From Promethearchaeota archaeon (GTDB taxonomy: Archaea > Asgardarchaeota > Lokiarchaeia > Sigynarchaeales > SOKP01), in contig SDNN01000007.1 in NCBI GenBank assembly GCA_004524425.1, positions 1 to 38,392 on the forward strand: a stretch of DNA of 38,392 nt. Direction: 5' to 3'. Shown here piece after piece: positions 7,754 to 16,267 of the stretch. A model generated the notes under the pieces. The model did not search any database, had not been told where the DNA came from, and saw only the letters and a program-made list of their open reading frames with translations. Position 1 is the stretch's first letter; each line of letters starts with the position of its first letter. The position numbers were made by a program, and so were the translations under genes.

Positions 7754-8335
7754 TTAAAATTCTTTCTTTATCATCATTTTGATGAAATCTGGTAAAGTTA
7801 ATAAATAACTCTGAGCATTTGGTAACAAATTTTTAATTTTCATGAATAATTGAGTGTAATGATGAGCTCTCTCTTTTTGTTCTAGTACATCATTTCGTGT
7901 TTGTTCCCTTATCATTTCTACTGGGATCCCTTTCATTACAGCTCGAGCGGGTATGACTAATCCTGGTGGAACTTGACTTTTACTTAAGATAACGGCACCT
8001 TCACCAATCGAAGCTTCTTCAAAAATCAAGCTACCTTCCAATATTTGAATATAATCTTCTAAAAATGCACCCAGAATAGTGGCTCCAGTTTCTATAATGC
8101 AATACCTTCCTACATGGATGGAGCTTTTCTGAGTTCTTGTTAATAAAATCACTCCATCGAATATCGTGGTGTATTCTCCGATATTAATTTGTGCTGATTC
8201 ACCGCGTATTATGGCCCCGGGCCATATTATGACATTGTCATTTATTTTAACATCTCCTATTATCGTACTATTTGGGCTTACATAACAGTTATCACTAATT
8301 TGTGGTCTTTTACCATTATATTCTATTATAGGCAT
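7754..8335 (-). CDS. Hexapeptide (left-handed beta-helix) protein, gamma-carbonic-anhydrase-like without zinc ligands
   Basis: The 193-residue product is a hexapeptide-repeat protein of the gamma-carbonic-anhydrase class (ISDNCYVSPNSTIIGDVKI, then VIIWPGAIIRGE, SIHVGRYCIIETG) with a C-terminal helix from ~140. The three zinc histidines of active enzymes are absent: DGVVLH-type is GVILLT (61-66), GHGA is ETGA (82-85) and LHG is ILGA (87-90); IRGD is IRGE. Carbonic anhydrase activity is therefore unlikely. The layout of the helix turns, a VPPGLVIPARAVMKGIP segment and the terminal helix with HYTQLF recall eukaryotic dynactin p25 (DCTN5), also a beta-helix without zinc. That resemblance is from memory and could be convergent. 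It lies convergent to TFB, 11 nt apart. Confidence 0.8.
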   Translation of the reverse strand: MPIIEYNGKRPQISDNCYVSPNSTIIGDVKINDNVIIWPGAIIRGESAQINIGEYTTIFDGVILLTRTQKSSIHVGRYCIIETGATILGAFLEDYIQILEGSLIFEEASIGEGAVILSKSQVPPGLVIPARAVMKGIPVEMIREQTRNDVLEQKERAHHYTQLFMKIKNLLPNAQSYLLTLPDFIKMMIKKEF

Positions 8336-8476
8336 CTATAAATCATCTTTTTTAATTATGCAAAATAATTATGATTTTATCATCTAAATAATTGGATATT
8401 TTTTGATAATTTAAATTTAAGGAAATTGACAGTTGTTTAAATGAAAATAAACATTAAAGAATTTAAATCTTCATAA

Positions 8477-9289
8477 TCAATAATTTCGAACGAGATTAGA
8501 AGTATTATATAAAAATATTTCATCGTCAGGGAATTCTAAACTAAGGAAATTACTGAGTTTTTTCATAGTTTTTATTTCAAAATAATAACCAGGAATTTCA
8601 ATGAGATTTATTCCTAGATCTTGAGCACGAGCTGATTGATCTTCTGCAATCTTATTTGAAATGTAGCAATCACATCCCGATTTCAAGACATCTTCTAGAA
8701 CTACAAGATCAGAAAAATCTCCTCCAATAACACATATTTTATGTATTGATTTTTTCAGATCCCCAACAAAATTAATAATTTTTAATTCTAAATTAGATTT
8801 TATACGTTTTAACAAATCTTCTAATTTCAATGACTTTCTTTGATCGAAATAGTTTTTTGGTAAGCATATGCGACCAACAGGAATATCCATTCCATCGTCA
8901 TTTTTAATGAGAAAGGGTCTATCTAATTCAAAATACAATAACTCCATTATCGTATCAGAAAGCCCTCCTTCAGCCCCAATAAATGAGGAATTTAATACAA
9001 AAACCAAAATAGGGAATCTACTTAGTAGAGCTAACTTATTTATTAAGTCTTGATTAAAAGAGAGGATAGGTTTGTTTATTAGTCCGCGATAAGATATGAT
9101 TAAATTTACTCTTTTCATATATGCATGATGAATTGAATCTAAGGTGAGCCTTAAGGTCAGCATGATTTTTTTAATACTTCGATTATAATAAGATTCTCCA
9201 AATTGAAGTCCATAAAAATCATCCTTTATAGAATAACTTTTAGGAGATAACTTATTTTCTAGTAATGCTACAATCTCTCCAAGATGCAT
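8477..9289 (-). CDS. NIF3-like protein with degenerate metal site
   Basis: The 270-residue protein matches the NIF3/DUF34 fold: KIMLTLRLTLDSIHHA and VNLIISYRGLINKPIL (39-75) correspond to the D-x-T-x(n)-DLIITHHP-IF region, GGLSDTIMELL (108-118) to the HTxxD-x-GGxND region, and VIGGDFSDLV to the second half glycine strand. The metal-binding histidine pair (HHP) is replaced by SYR (66-68), the HTN-D segment by LNSSF, and the late GHxxSE motif by GYYFEI near residue 234. All three metal centres thus look lost. Family function is debated (a GTP cyclohydrolase-like hydrolase in some bacteria); this copy may be a binding protein. It is in the same direction as the hexapeptide gene, 141 nt away. Confidence 0.65.
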   Translation of the reverse strand: MHLGEIVALLENKLSPKSYSIKDDFYGLQFGESYYNRSIKKIMLTLRLTLDSIHHAYMKRVNLIISYRGLINKPILSFNQDLINKLALLSRFPILVFVLNSSFIGAEGGLSDTIMELLYFELDRPFLIKNDDGMDIPVGRICLPKNYFDQRKSLKLEDLLKRIKSNLELKIINFVGDLKKSIHKICVIGGDFSDLVVLEDVLKSGCDCYISNKIAEDQSARAQDLGINLIEIPGYYFEIKTMKKLSNFLSLEFPDDEIFLYNTSNLVRNY

Positions 9290-9434
9290 GTTTAAATTAA
9301 ATTCTGAATTAGAATACTATAGATGATGTTTTTAAAGATAATAATTATAACTCTGTTAAAATTTTTTAAATTGTCAAATTGAAAGTTTTGAATTCATTAT
9401 ACTTAAATGAAAAATTTTACGTGGGAAAAGAATT

Positions 9435-9848
9435 TTGAATGAAGATGATTGTATTTTCTGCAAAATAGTTAGAAATGAAATCCCCTCTAAAGTTGTTTAT
9501 GAAGATGACAGGAATTTAGCATTTTTAGATATCTATCCTATTTTAAAAGGACATACAATAGTGATCCCCAAGAATCATTATAAAAATCTTGAAGATATTC
9601 CTGAATCAAGTTTCTTAGAAACCTACAAAGTCGTGAAAAAAATTGCAAAATTACTTCATGACAAGTTAGAAATTGAAGGATATAATGTACTTCAAAATAA
9701 TTTTCGGGCAGCAGGACAAGTAATACCTCATTTCCATATTCATATTATTCCAAGGGAAAAAAATGATAAAAGATTTGATATTAAAATTCCGAGAAAACAG
9801 GCAACTGAAGAGGAACTTGAAGAAATATTAAAAATTATAAAGAAATAA
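9435..9848 (+). CDS. HIT-family nucleotide hydrolase
   Basis: This 137-residue HIT protein has the zinc-binding C-x2-C (C6, C9), the LAFLDIYPILKGHTIVIPK core, and the histidine triad HFHIHIIPR (H99, H101, H103), where the middle histidine is the nucleophile on the phosphate. Such Hint-like proteins hydrolyse adenosine phosphoramidates or AMP-linked compounds in the cytoplasm. Length is normal. The TTG start at 9435 gives NEDDCIFCKIVRNEIPSKVV, the standard opening; no earlier start fits. It is followed by the pilin gene after 72 nt in the same direction, probably unrelated in function. Confidence 0.92.
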   Translation: MNEDDCIFCKIVRNEIPSKVVYEDDRNLAFLDIYPILKGHTIVIPKNHYKNLEDIPESSFLETYKVVKKIAKLLHDKLEIEGYNVLQNNFRAAGQVIPHFHIHIIPREKNDKRFDIKIPRKQATEEELEEILKIIKK

Positions 9849-9920
9849 CATATTTTTTAATTTTTTTTTAAATGAAATATGCTGAGTTTAAAAACCTTGA
9901 TTTTAATTAGTCTATAGATC

Positions 9921-10145
9921 ATGAAACTGAAAAAGACTATTAAAAAAAATTTTAAAAAATTAGAAAAGAAAATCAAGGAATTTTTTCAGGATGAATATGG
10001 TGGAAATCTTGTAGAATATGCACTACTGATTGGATTTGCATTATTTATTTTTTTCCTTTTGATTAGCATCATAACTTCAATGTTAGACTGGACTGTTAAT
10101 CAATCAAATGAGTTTTTTGAAGTAGTTGATGGATTAGGTGAATGA
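9921..10145 (+). CDS. Flp/Tad-type pilin (small class of type IV pilin)
   Basis: The 74-residue protein has a basic, helical N-terminus of 25 residues, then QDEYGGNLVEYALLIGFA and a hydrophobic segment to about residue 54. Cleavage after G27 would yield GNLVEYALL, placing glutamate at +5 as in type IV pilins; GG-x3-EYALLIG is the classic Flp pilin core (compare G-ATAIEYGLIA of bacterial Tad pili). The mature pilin would be under 50 residues. Matching machinery lies further along: secretion ATPase at 21732, T2SF protein at 24379, prepilin peptidase at 27880. It stands apart from them, next to an RHH gene with a 1-nt gap on the opposite strand. Confidence 0.75.
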   Translation: MKLKKTIKKNFKKLEKKIKEFFQDEYGGNLVEYALLIGFALFIFFLLISIITSMLDWTVNQSNEFFEVVDGLGE

Positions 10146-10146
10146 A

Positions 10147-10542
10147 TTATGGATGATTTTTAATAATCTTTCCATTTTCATAAAAAATGCCGTATTTTTC
10201 TTTCCATTCTGGGAGCTTATCGAAGAAAAAGTCAAAATCAATATTTAAATAATTTAAAAATTCATCAATCGGTATCATATTTCCTCCTGAGAGTACATTG
10301 TTGATTTTTTTATGATAAATCTCAGGTTTTTTGGCTAATTCTTTGGCTTCATTTATTTCATAGTTTGTTTGTTCTCTTTCTAATTGTTCTAAATAATTAA
10401 AATATTCTGAACTGTCTAAGAAGTTTTCAACGATTTTACTTATCACTTGAGCTTTGGTGGTCGCAAACTTTCCTACGAGTTTTTTAATTCTATTCATGTA
10501 ATTTTCTGTTAAAGTTACAGTAGTTCTGGCCGTGTCTGTCAT
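10147..10542 (-). CDS. Ribbon-helix-helix domain protein
   Basis: The first 50 residues (ARTTVTLTENYMNRIKKLVG, then TTKAQVISKIVENFLDSSE) form a ribbon-helix-helix fold: a short beta strand with alternating TTVTL followed by two helices. Such domains dimerise and read the major groove. The remaining 80 residues are helical and acidic/aromatic and not recognised; they could bind a partner as in antitoxins, but no toxin gene is adjacent. It is convergent with the pilin gene with a single base between stops, so transcription of the two may interfere. Regulation of the pilin is an inference from position only. Confidence 0.7.
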   Translation of the reverse strand: MTDTARTTVTLTENYMNRIKKLVGKFATTKAQVISKIVENFLDSSEYFNYLEQLEREQTNYEINEAKELAKKPEIYHKKINNVLSGGNMIPIDEFLNYLNIDFDFFFDKLPEWKEKYGIFYENGKIIKNHP

Positions 10543-10749
10543 TTTAATAATTTAATTTTTGAACTAATATTATAATGCAAAATTAAATATATATATTTTA
10601 TGCTTATTTATGACATATTAACATAGATAAGCATCATTTAAATATTAATTCAATCTTATTATTATTAAGAATCTAAATTTTAGATTCAAAAATTAAAAAG
10701 TCGAAAAATTGTCGAACTAAAAAACAGAATTAATTTGGAGGAATTGATT

Positions 10750-11004
10750 ATGGCAAATGAATCTTTTATAGGAAATTATCTGAATTCGGAAGAAATTATA
10801 ACTCCCATCCAAAATAATTTAATTAAATCGCTGCAAGAATTCGGTCCGTCCACCAGAAAGGAATTAGTAAATCACTTAAATACTCCCAGAACAACAATTT
10901 ATGATAATTTAATTAAATTACAAAAAAGAAAAGTTGTTGAAAAATTTTCACGGAATAATGGAAAAAGAGGGCGTCCATTAGTTTTTTGGAAATTAAAAGA
11001 ATAA
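10750..11004 (+). CDS. Small winged-helix DNA-binding protein
   Basis: The 84-residue product has one winged helix-turn-helix: IKSLQEFGPSTRKELVNHLN is helix 1-2, PRTTIYDNLIKLQKRKVVEK the recognition helix and start of the wing, and NGKRGRPLVFWKLKE the wing. It resembles MarR/TrmB-type minimal regulators. The start is decided by the Shine-Dalgarno GGAGG at 10737-10741, eight bases before ATG 10750; an upstream in-frame TTG at 10735 would overlap that site. Downstream lies the gap with ORB-like inverted repeats and then the aldolase gene. A role in either is not shown. Confidence 0.78.
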   Translation: MANESFIGNYLNSEEIITPIQNNLIKSLQEFGPSTRKELVNHLNTPRTTIYDNLIKLQKRKVVEKFSRNNGKRGRPLVFWKLKE

Positions 11005-11075
11005 CTTTAAGACTATATTTTTTATTTTTTCAACTTTTATTGTATATCTTTTTAATTATTGACATTATGATAGAG

Positions 11076-11091
11076 TGCATTATTTCCACTG
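11076..11091 (-). repeat. ORB-like element, left arm
   Basis: TGCATTATTTCCACTG on the plus strand is the exact reverse complement of 11246-11261. Read on the minus strand it gives CAGTGGAAATAATGCA, with the flanking bases extending the core to TTGCAGTGGAAA. Confidence 0.75.
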
Positions 11092-11245
11092 CAATTCATT
11101 TTTTAAATTGATAGAATCGAATATATATTATTATTTATTTAAATGGATCCCAGAATCTCAATCTTTACTCATATTTAAATTCATTTATTAATCATATATT
11201 TTCTTTAAAATCGTGTTAAAAGAGTTTTTAGACTGATTTTTATTC

Positions 11246-11261
11246 CAGTGGAAATAATGCA
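11246..11261 (+). repeat. ORB-like element, right arm
   Basis: CAGTGGAAATAATGCA pairs exactly with the left arm. With upstream bases it forms the 12-bp dyad TTCCAGTGGAAA. There is no target-site duplication around the pair that would indicate a small transposon. Confidence 0.75.
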
Positions 11262-11345
11262 GTGTGAAATATAATTCACTATTTTAAAATGAATTAAATA
11301 ATTATTAAAATTATAAGAAATAATTTCAAGTAAATTGATGATATA

Positions 11346-12329
11346 ATGATATCTTATAAAGAATTAGGTCTTCAAAACACCAAAAAGATGTTTGAAATCG
11401 CCTTGGAAAAGAAATTTGCTGTTCCGGGATATAATATAAATAATTTAGAACAATTGCAGGCAATCATAATGGGATGTGGAGAATCTGAATCACCTGTCAT
11501 CATACAAATTAGTCAGGGAGCCCGACAATATGCCAACCAGATAATGTTGAGATATTTAGCTCAAGGCGGGGTGGAAATGGCAAAAGAACAGGGTTTTAAT
11601 ATTCCCATTGCAGTTCATTTGGATCATGGTAATTCTTTTGAATTGTGTAAGGATTGTATTGATAGTGGATTTTCGAGCGTGATGTTTGACGGAAGTCACC
11701 TAGATTATGAAGAGAACGTTTCAATAACTAAAAAAGTTGTTGATTATGCAAGGCCAAGAGATGTAAGTGTTGAAGCTGAATTAGGCGTTTTGGCCGGGAT
11801 TGAAGAGCATGTTAAATCTGACGTTCATAAATATACAGATCCTGACCAAGTTGAAGATTTTGTTAAAAGGACTAATTGTAACTCCCTAGCAATTGCTATT
11901 GGTACATCTCATGGTGCTTATAAGTTTAATGTTGAAAAAGAAGAGGACATTCCACAACTTAGATTTGATATTCTTCAAGAAGTAAGGAAACGTTTAGGCA
12001 AATTTCCAATTGTTCTTCATGGTTCATCATCTGTTTTAAAAGATTATGTTAATTTGATAAATAAATATGGCGGACGTTTAGAAAAAGCGTTTGGTATTCC
12101 TGAAGAACAACTAAGAAAAGCAACTCAATATGGAGTAAGCAAAATAAACATAGATACTGATGGAAGACTAGTAGTAACTGCTATGGTTAGAAAAATTCTT
12201 GCTGAGAATCCAAAAGAATTTGATCCAAGAAAATATCTAGGACCTGCTCGAGATGAACTGAAAAAAATGATCATTAGAAAAAACGAGAAAGTTTTAGGCT
12301 CTGCGGGTCAAGCTAAATTTATTCTTTAA
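11346..12329 (+). CDS. fba: Class II fructose-1,6-bisphosphate aldolase
   Basis: The 327-residue protein is a zinc-dependent class II aldolase: FAVPGYNINNLEQLQAI near the start, HLDHG (91-95) with the catalytic aspartate and a zinc histidine, SVMFDGSHLDYEEN, VEAELG near 142-147, GTSHGAYKF (H189), VLHGSSS, and the phosphate-binding KINIDTDGR. It cleaves or forms fructose-1,6-bisphosphate from DHAP and glyceraldehyde-3-phosphate in glycolysis or gluconeogenesis. Most archaea instead use a class I or bifunctional FBPA/ase enzyme, so a class II enzyme suggests an old transfer from bacteria, though its base composition matches its surroundings. It could also act on tagatose or related bisphosphates. 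It stands alone downstream of the ORB-like repeats. Confidence 0.93.
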   Translation: MISYKELGLQNTKKMFEIALEKKFAVPGYNINNLEQLQAIIMGCGESESPVIIQISQGARQYANQIMLRYLAQGGVEMAKEQGFNIPIAVHLDHGNSFELCKDCIDSGFSSVMFDGSHLDYEENVSITKKVVDYARPRDVSVEAELGVLAGIEEHVKSDVHKYTDPDQVEDFVKRTNCNSLAIAIGTSHGAYKFNVEKEEDIPQLRFDILQEVRKRLGKFPIVLHGSSSVLKDYVNLINKYGGRLEKAFGIPEEQLRKATQYGVSKINIDTDGRLVVTAMVRKILAENPKEFDPRKYLGPARDELKKMIIRKNEKVLGSAGQAKFIL

Positions 12330-12358
12330 TTATCAAATTCTTTCACTTTTACTATTAA

Positions 12359-14179
12359 TCATTTAGGAATATAATAATATTCATTGATTCTCTTTTGAAA
12401 TGTATCTTTATTACTGCCGCTTTTATTGACCCTAGGTCTATTAGTAATAGAATCCCTTCTAAAAGTAATTCCCATCATTTTTAAAAATAAATTAAACCCA
12501 TCTCGTAAGTTTTGAGGAGGTAGCGCTTTTCCTTCTAATCCTGGAATGCCTTCAAATACTAAAATTGAATCAGCAATGAAATCTTGGGTAATGATATCGT
12601 GTTCTACCACGAAAGCCGCTTTTTTTAGTTCTTCTATTGATTTTCTTAATAACTGGGCAACTTGAAGTCTCATCTCTACATCTAAAAAAGCAGATGGTTC
12701 ATCTAATAAATATATATCGGCTTCAGTAACAAGACAATTAGCAATTGAAACTCTTTGAAGTTCCCCACCACTTAATTCTGAACCATATCTTTCACTGATA
12801 TTGTTTAAATCTAAGTTATTTATCAACCTCTTTTTGTAAGATGGGCTTAAAAAATGAGCCAACTTAATTTTATTTATTAATTTAGATACCAAAAAATCAT
12901 CATCAATTTTAATATATTGAGGTTTGATTGAAACTTTTAATTTAGTTGAATCATTCTCATACACTTCAGTATTTTCATCAGAATCTGAAGCAATTTTATT
13001 TGCAATCAAATCTATGAAAGTTGATTTACCAATTCCATTTGGCCCCAAAATTCCTATAATTTCTCCAGCATGTAACTCACTTCCAGTAACTTCCAAGTGA
13101 AAATCACCTAAAGATTTTTCCATATCATCATATTCAAAAAGTATATCACCAGAATCAAAAATAGACTCCAGGGGTGGTCTTTCATGAAATTTTATCTGTT
13201 CTTCTCTAAAGCGGACATTTTCATCCTTTATGTATCCATTGAGATAAATATTAATCCCCACTCTTACACCTTGAGGGTGTGATATTATCCCATAAACACC
13301 CGGCTCTCCATAGAATAAGGAAACGTAATCACTTAAATAGTCCAAAATTGCCAAATCGTGCTCCACTACTACTATAGTTTTGTCCTCTGCAGTCAGAGAT
13401 CTAAGCAATTTTGCCATGTTAATTCTTTCGCTGACATCTAAATAAGAACTGGGCTCATCAATTAAGTATATATCTCCATCTTTTAAGGCTGCGGCAGCAA
13501 TTGCCACTCGCTGCAACTCTCCCCCGGATAAAACAGCTATAGACCTATCTAAAATTTCTGTCAGATTTAATTCTTCAATAATAGCATCTAATTTCTCATC
13601 ATCTCTATTCTTTTTTAAGAGATCGTATACTTTACCCGAAACAAACTTTGGAATTTGCGTGATGTTCTGAGGCTTATGAATGATCGTTAGTTTTTCATTG
13701 TATAGATCAGTGAAATACTGCTGTAGTTCAGAACCTTTAAAAAAGTCAATGATGTCCTCTTTATTTGGTTCATTGTCTCCAAATCTACCTAAATTCATTT
13801 CTAACTCCCCAGATAATATCTTTAACATTGTACTTTTTCCAATTCCGTTTTGTCCTATTAATCCGAGTATTTTTCCCTTTTTTGGAATAGCCATCCTGAA
13901 TAAGGAAAATTGATCTGGTCCATAACGGTAGGTTATTTCATTTTCTAAAGGATCGGGTAGATTCACTATGCTAATAGCATTAAATGGACATTTTTTTATA
14001 CATATCCCGCATCCTGAACAAAGATTTTCTGTTATTATAACACGTTTTCCATCTTCACTTAAAACTATCGTTTTATCTCCTGTCCTAACTCTTGGGCAAT
14101 ATTTTATGCAAGGTTTTTCACCAAAAGGACTGCATTTTTCTGGTTTGCACCGATCTTTATTTAGAACAGCAATTCTCAT
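12359..14179 (-). CDS. abce1: ABCE1/Rli1 ribosome-recycling ATPase
   Basis: The 606-residue protein begins with two [4Fe-4S] clusters (cysteines 11, 16, 24, 28 and 54, 57, 60, 64) followed by two ABC domains: Walker A GQNGIGKST near 113 and GPNGIGKST near 383, signatures LSGGELQRVAIA and LSGGELQRVSIA, and Walker B IYLIDEPSSYLD and IYLLDEPSAFLD. This order is unique to ABCE1, which splits 70S/80S ribosomes after termination and works with aRF1/Pelota. Length is normal for the family. It is convergent with aldolase and divergent from LysRS, with about 90 nt of shared promoter space. Confidence 0.96.
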   Translation of the reverse strand: MRIAVLNKDRCKPEKCSPFGEKPCIKYCPRVRTGDKTIVLSEDGKRVIITENLCSGCGICIKKCPFNAISIVNLPDPLENEITYRYGPDQFSLFRMAIPKKGKILGLIGQNGIGKSTMLKILSGELEMNLGRFGDNEPNKEDIIDFFKGSELQQYFTDLYNEKLTIIHKPQNITQIPKFVSGKVYDLLKKNRDDEKLDAIIEELNLTEILDRSIAVLSGGELQRVAIAAAALKDGDIYLIDEPSSYLDVSERINMAKLLRSLTAEDKTIVVVEHDLAILDYLSDYVSLFYGEPGVYGIISHPQGVRVGINIYLNGYIKDENVRFREEQIKFHERPPLESIFDSGDILFEYDDMEKSLGDFHLEVTGSELHAGEIIGILGPNGIGKSTFIDLIANKIASDSDENTEVYENDSTKLKVSIKPQYIKIDDDFLVSKLINKIKLAHFLSPSYKKRLINNLDLNNISERYGSELSGGELQRVSIANCLVTEADIYLLDEPSAFLDVEMRLQVAQLLRKSIEELKKAAFVVEHDIITQDFIADSILVFEGIPGLEGKALPPQNLRDGFNLFLKMMGITFRRDSITNRPRVNKSGSNKDTFQKRINEYYYIPK

Positions 14180-14268
14180 GAAAATTCACTATCTATTAGA
14201 ATAAAAAATGATAAATAATTTTTTTCATTTATTCAAGTAATCGTATTAGCTAACTTGGTGTAAATTTA

Positions 14269-15984
14269 GTGAATAAAGAATTTCCAGCTCATTGGTTGGT
14301 GGAGATTGTGGAGGAGATTTTAGAGAGAAATACTTCATTAATAACTTTATCAACTGGTAAGACTCCATCGGGTCATATTCACATAGGAATATTGAGAGAA
14401 ATAATAATTTGTGATGCCTTGAGAAGAATTTTTGAAAATGCAGATAAAATGGTAAGATTTTTTTTATTTTTGGATAGTTTAGATGCTGCAAAAAGATTTC
14501 CACACTATATAAATGAGGAATTCGGTAAACAACATAGAGGAAAACCTTTTTCATTGATACCCTGCCCATTTGATGAGTGTGGATGCCAAAGTTATGCTCA
14601 TCATTTTGGAAATGAATTAATTTCTACTTTTGCTGATTATGGGATAGAAACGGAGGTAATTTGGACTCATGAATTATATCAAGATAAAAAGATGCAAGAA
14701 AAAATTAAAATCGCTTTGGATAATACAAATGAAATAAAAGAAATTTTGAAAAAATATATATTGCCCACTTTAGATGAAGATAAAAAAACCAAGTTTATAG
14801 AAATGCAGGAAAATTGGATGCCAGTAATGGTAATTTGTGAAAAATGTGATAAAATTCAGCATGTTGAAAAAGATGGTTCAATCAAACCTAATAGGGCAAA
14901 AGACTATTTAGAAAAGGAAGAAAAAGTTAGCTATAAATGTCCTGCTTGTAATCATTCTGGAAAAATATCCATCTATAGTGGTAGATTAAAATTAAATTGG
15001 CGAGTAGATTGGCCTGCAAAGTGGGCAATTTTTAAAACTACTTGTGAACCTGCTGGAAAAGATCATAGTGTAAAAGGGGGTGCTTATGATACAGGAATAG
15101 AACTTTGTCAAGAAATCTTTGGTTATCAGGGACCTGTTAAAGTACCCTATGAATGGTTAAGATTAGGAGATAGGGACATGAAAACTTCAAAAGGTATTGT
15201 CTTCACACCAAGAGAGTATCTTAAAATCGCGGATCCAGAGGTATTTAGGATGATAATACTGAGAACAAACCCAATGAAACACATTTCGTTTAGAATAGAA
15301 GAAATCACCCAATATTATGATTATTTTGAGAGAATGGAAAGAGTATATTACGATATAGAAAATGTTGAATCAGAAGAAGAAAAGGAATTTTTGACTTATC
15401 TATATCCATTAACAATCATAAACGGCATACCTGAAAAAAAGCCTAAAAGGATCCCTTTAAATCTTCTCATATTTCTTTCCCAGGTTCAAAATATCTTAAG
15501 TTTAGATAAATTATATGATAAAGCAAGATCAGTTGTAAGAAATAATAATTTTGAAGAGAATATATCCATGGACGATTTTAAAATTCTCCTTCAACACACT
15601 GAGAACTGGATAAATGAAATCAAGAAAATTATAGATAAAGAAGAGAATAAAAAAATTAAGAAAAGTTTAAAGCAAAAAATTTCTCTATTTGAGATACCAG
15701 ACAACATAAACTCCAATATACTTGAAAGTTTAGATAAAAAACAATTAAATGGAATTGAATCCTTAAGAGATTTTATCAAGAAAAATGATAATTTGGATGA
15801 AGATTCAATTCAAAATAAAATATTCATCATTGCAAAAGAAGATCTGGAAATTCCTCCCAAAAAATTATTTCAGGCTCTTTATTTAATAATTCTAGGAAAA
15901 AGATATGGCCCTAGATTAGGCTCTTTTTTAACCATGTTAGATAAAAATTGGTTATTGGAAAGATTGGATATTAGTAAAATATAG
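14269..15984 (+). CDS. lysS: Class I lysyl-tRNA synthetase
   Basis: The 571-residue protein has the class I HIGH-type signature TPSGHIHIGILREI (33-46), the segment LNWRVDWPAKWAIF with GKDHSVKGGAYDTG, and a KMSKS-like loop reading MKTSKG near 304. A zinc-finger-like insert (CEKCDKI and CPACNHSG) and a long helical C-terminal domain complete the class I LysRS plan. Class I LysRS is the archaeal type; most bacteria use an unrelated class II enzyme. It charges tRNA-Lys in the cytoplasm. The GTG start at 14269 gives the full catalytic fold; no earlier start exists after the gap to ABCE1. Confidence 0.94.
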   Translation: MNKEFPAHWLVEIVEEILERNTSLITLSTGKTPSGHIHIGILREIIICDALRRIFENADKMVRFFLFLDSLDAAKRFPHYINEEFGKQHRGKPFSLIPCPFDECGCQSYAHHFGNELISTFADYGIETEVIWTHELYQDKKMQEKIKIALDNTNEIKEILKKYILPTLDEDKKTKFIEMQENWMPVMVICEKCDKIQHVEKDGSIKPNRAKDYLEKEEKVSYKCPACNHSGKISIYSGRLKLNWRVDWPAKWAIFKTTCEPAGKDHSVKGGAYDTGIELCQEIFGYQGPVKVPYEWLRLGDRDMKTSKGIVFTPREYLKIADPEVFRMIILRTNPMKHISFRIEEITQYYDYFERMERVYYDIENVESEEEKEFLTYLYPLTIINGIPEKKPKRIPLNLLIFLSQVQNILSLDKLYDKARSVVRNNNFEENISMDDFKILLQHTENWINEIKKIIDKEENKKIKKSLKQKISLFEIPDNINSNILESLDKKQLNGIESLRDFIKKNDNLDEDSIQNKIFIIAKEDLEIPPKKLFQALYLIILGKRYGPRLGSFLTMLDKNWLLERLDISKI

Positions 15985-15994
15985 AAATTCAAAT

Positions 15995-16201
15995 CTATTC
16001 AGAACTTGTTTTTTGGTTTGATTCTTCCTTCTTCTTTTTCCATCGGAATCTTTTTTTTTCTTTTTTTTCTTTAATTTTTTCGTAACAATCAGCACAGTAA
16101 CTTACTGATTCATCAATCATGGCCCCACATTTTTGGCAGTGTTTATGGGGATAGACATAATAGTCCTCATCTTTTTTCTTATATCTTTCGAACTTACTCA
16201 A
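15995..16201 (-). CDS. Small zinc-ribbon protein
   Basis: The 68-residue protein has one zinc ribbon, HCQKCGAMIDESVSYCADCY (around residues 21-40), followed by a lysine-rich tail of about 25 residues. Such archaeal zinc ribbons are common and of unknown function; the basic tail suggests binding to RNA or DNA. Some relatives carry a membrane segment at the end; this one does not. It is convergent with LysRS with a 10-nt gap. The next gene, a GHMP kinase, is in the same direction 66 nt upstream and may share a transcript. Confidence 0.75.
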   Translation of the reverse strand: MSKFERYKKKDEDYYVYPHKHCQKCGAMIDESVSYCADCYEKIKEKKEKKRFRWKKKKEESNQKTSSE

Positions 16202-16267
16202 TTATTATTCACCTTACAGCTATTTTTTTTAAAATAATCATATATTTCAATATATTTTTTTAATTAT

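Larger units (their letters stand above)
11005..11345. other. Candidate replication origin: A+T-rich gap bounded by ORB-like inverted repeats
   Basis: This 341-base gene-free stretch contains a perfect 16-bp inverted repeat 154 bp apart. The right element includes TTCCAGTGGAAA at 11243-11254, which matches the dyad core of archaeal origin recognition boxes bound by Orc1/Cdc6. The left element on the other strand reads TTGCAGTGGAAA. The DNA between is strongly A+T-rich, suited to unwinding. The G-string that ends classical ORBs is missing, and the Orc1/Cdc6-like gene lies 18 kb away, so this remains a candidate. Confidence 0.4.

Noticed and set aside
11076..11261. Inverted repeats as ends of a MITE-like element
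   Set aside because: No target-site duplication is seen and no second copy in the window; the ORB-like core explains the repeats better.
14246..14569. 107-aa minus-strand frame
   Set aside because: Opposite the N-terminus of LysRS containing the HIGH motif.
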